Assembly: GCF_004793475.1 (NCBI RefSeq)
Contig: NZ_SRYZ01000016.1
Span: forward strand, 1-64,000
Origin: Bacteroides muris (ex Afrizal et al. 2022)
GTDB lineage: Bacteria > Bacteroidota > Bacteroidia > Bacteroidales > Bacteroidaceae
Length of the DNA stretch: 64,000 nucleotides
Reading direction: 5' to 3'
Below the pieces are notes generated by a model, which was not told the DNA's origin, ran no database searches, and saw only the letters and a program-made list of their open reading frames with translations. The position numbers were made by a program, and so were the translations under genes. Position 1 is the stretch's first letter, and the number at the start of each line of letters is the position of its first letter. Below, one piece after another: positions 63,649 to 64,000 of this stretch.

Positions 63649-64000
63649 ATGATGAAACAGAAACTTCTTTACCTTTTGCCACTCTTCCTATTGTCGGGAT
63701 GCGGGCAGGCTACTTACAAGAATGCATCTCTGCCGGCAGAAGAACGTGCCGGACTTTTGCTGAAGGAACTGACGCTCGAAGAGAAGGTGTCCTTGATGAT
63801 GGACAGCTCCAAACCGGTGGAACGTCTGGGCATCAAGCCCTATAACTGGTGGAATGAAGCGTTGCATGGAGTGGCGCGTGCCGGGCTGGCCACAGTGTTT
63901 CCCCAACCGATTGGTATGGCGGCATCTTTCTCGCCGGAGACTGTATACGAGGTATTTACTGCTGTTTCTGATGAGGCCCGTGCCAAGAATGCCTACTATA
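63649..64000 (+). CDS. GH3 glycoside hydrolase lipoprotein, N-terminal part (cut by window)
   Basis: 117 residues are visible from the ATG at 63649. Lipobox LFLLSGCGQ (Cys about residue 18) is followed by the GH3 start: RAGLLLKELTLEEKVSLMMD and PYNWWNEALHGVARAGLA, then VFPQPIGMAASFSPE. NWWNEALHGVA is typical of the GH3 branch of beta-xylosidases and related beta-glucosidases. Unlike the GH3 at 61240 it is a predicted lipoprotein. The catalytic Asp lies beyond the window edge. Probably a further enzyme of the same locus. Confidence 0.88.
   Translation, partial: MMKQKLLYLLPLFLLSGCGQATYKNASLPAEERAGLLLKELTLEEKVSLMMDSSKPVERLGIKPYNWWNEALHGVARAGLATVFPQPIGMAASFSPETVYEVFTAVSDEARAKNAYY

Overview
The window looks like a chromosome segment of a gut Bacteroidales, most likely Bacteroides. 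The evidence is a SusC/SusD pair with a hybrid two-component regulator (HTCS), several NVEALA small proteins, BF3164/TolB-like six-bladed beta-propeller lipoproteins, Bacteroides-type -7 boxes (TAnnTTTG), and SPASM/pseudo-radical-SAM peptide genes. The species cannot be fixed from sequence reading alone. I saw no rRNA, tRNA or CRISPR array.

Region 1 (1-17.2 kb) is an NVEALA locus that has been duplicated, deleted and rearranged. Its parts are a membrane-anchored winged-helix regulator (intact at 1517, nonsense-mutated at 7162), four NVEALA peptides (2774, 4269, 8572, 9098), propeller lipoproteins (2994, 4618, 5823, 9454 and a frameshifted one at 14341), a thioredoxin-like/DUF1573 lipoprotein, a transglutaminase-like lipoprotein present twice 11,858 bp apart, a signal peptidase I (13048), and an O-antigen-ligase/TPR membrane protein (15567). 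Between them lie fragments of further lepB and propeller genes, a piece of an AAA ATPase gene, a 171-bp MITE, and three copies of a potentially structured non-coding element. Two NVEALA genes share almost the same 5' UTR and 43-residue leader but have unrelated C-terminal parts. That looks like a leader/variable-core arrangement and is the most interesting signal in the window.

Region 2 (17.3-26.3 kb) is a four-gene RND export operon: adaptor, permease, TolC-like channel, second permease. Region 3 (26.8-37.5 kb) is an AT-rich island resembling a GG-Bacteroidales peptide system. It has a TPR regulator, a DUF3244 protein, a glycosyltransferase, the C-terminal SPASM part of a radical SAM maturase, a pseudo-rSAM protein, an FGE-fold lipoprotein, a propeller lipoprotein, a C39-peptidase ABC exporter and an HlyD adaptor. 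The radical SAM core and any obvious precursor peptide are missing, so the system appears decayed or incomplete.

Region 4 (37.5-44.8 kb) holds ordinary chromosomal genes: an AI-2E family permease, a Sua5/YrdC protein, a PIF1-like helicase and a HAD phosphatase on the minus strand, then menA, a CPBP protease and a PatB/MalY aminotransferase on the plus strand. Region 5 (44.9-49.1 kb) pairs a TPR/helix-turn-helix membrane regulator with a TonB-dependent-type outer-membrane protein whose promoter carries 21-bp-spaced repeats. Region 6 (49.2-64 kb) is a polysaccharide utilisation locus with GH5, HTCS, SusC, SusD, a surface glycan-binding protein, GH3 and a second GH3 cut by the window edge. It probably acts on a beta-glucan. 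A shared direct repeat lies upstream of both GH5 and susC.
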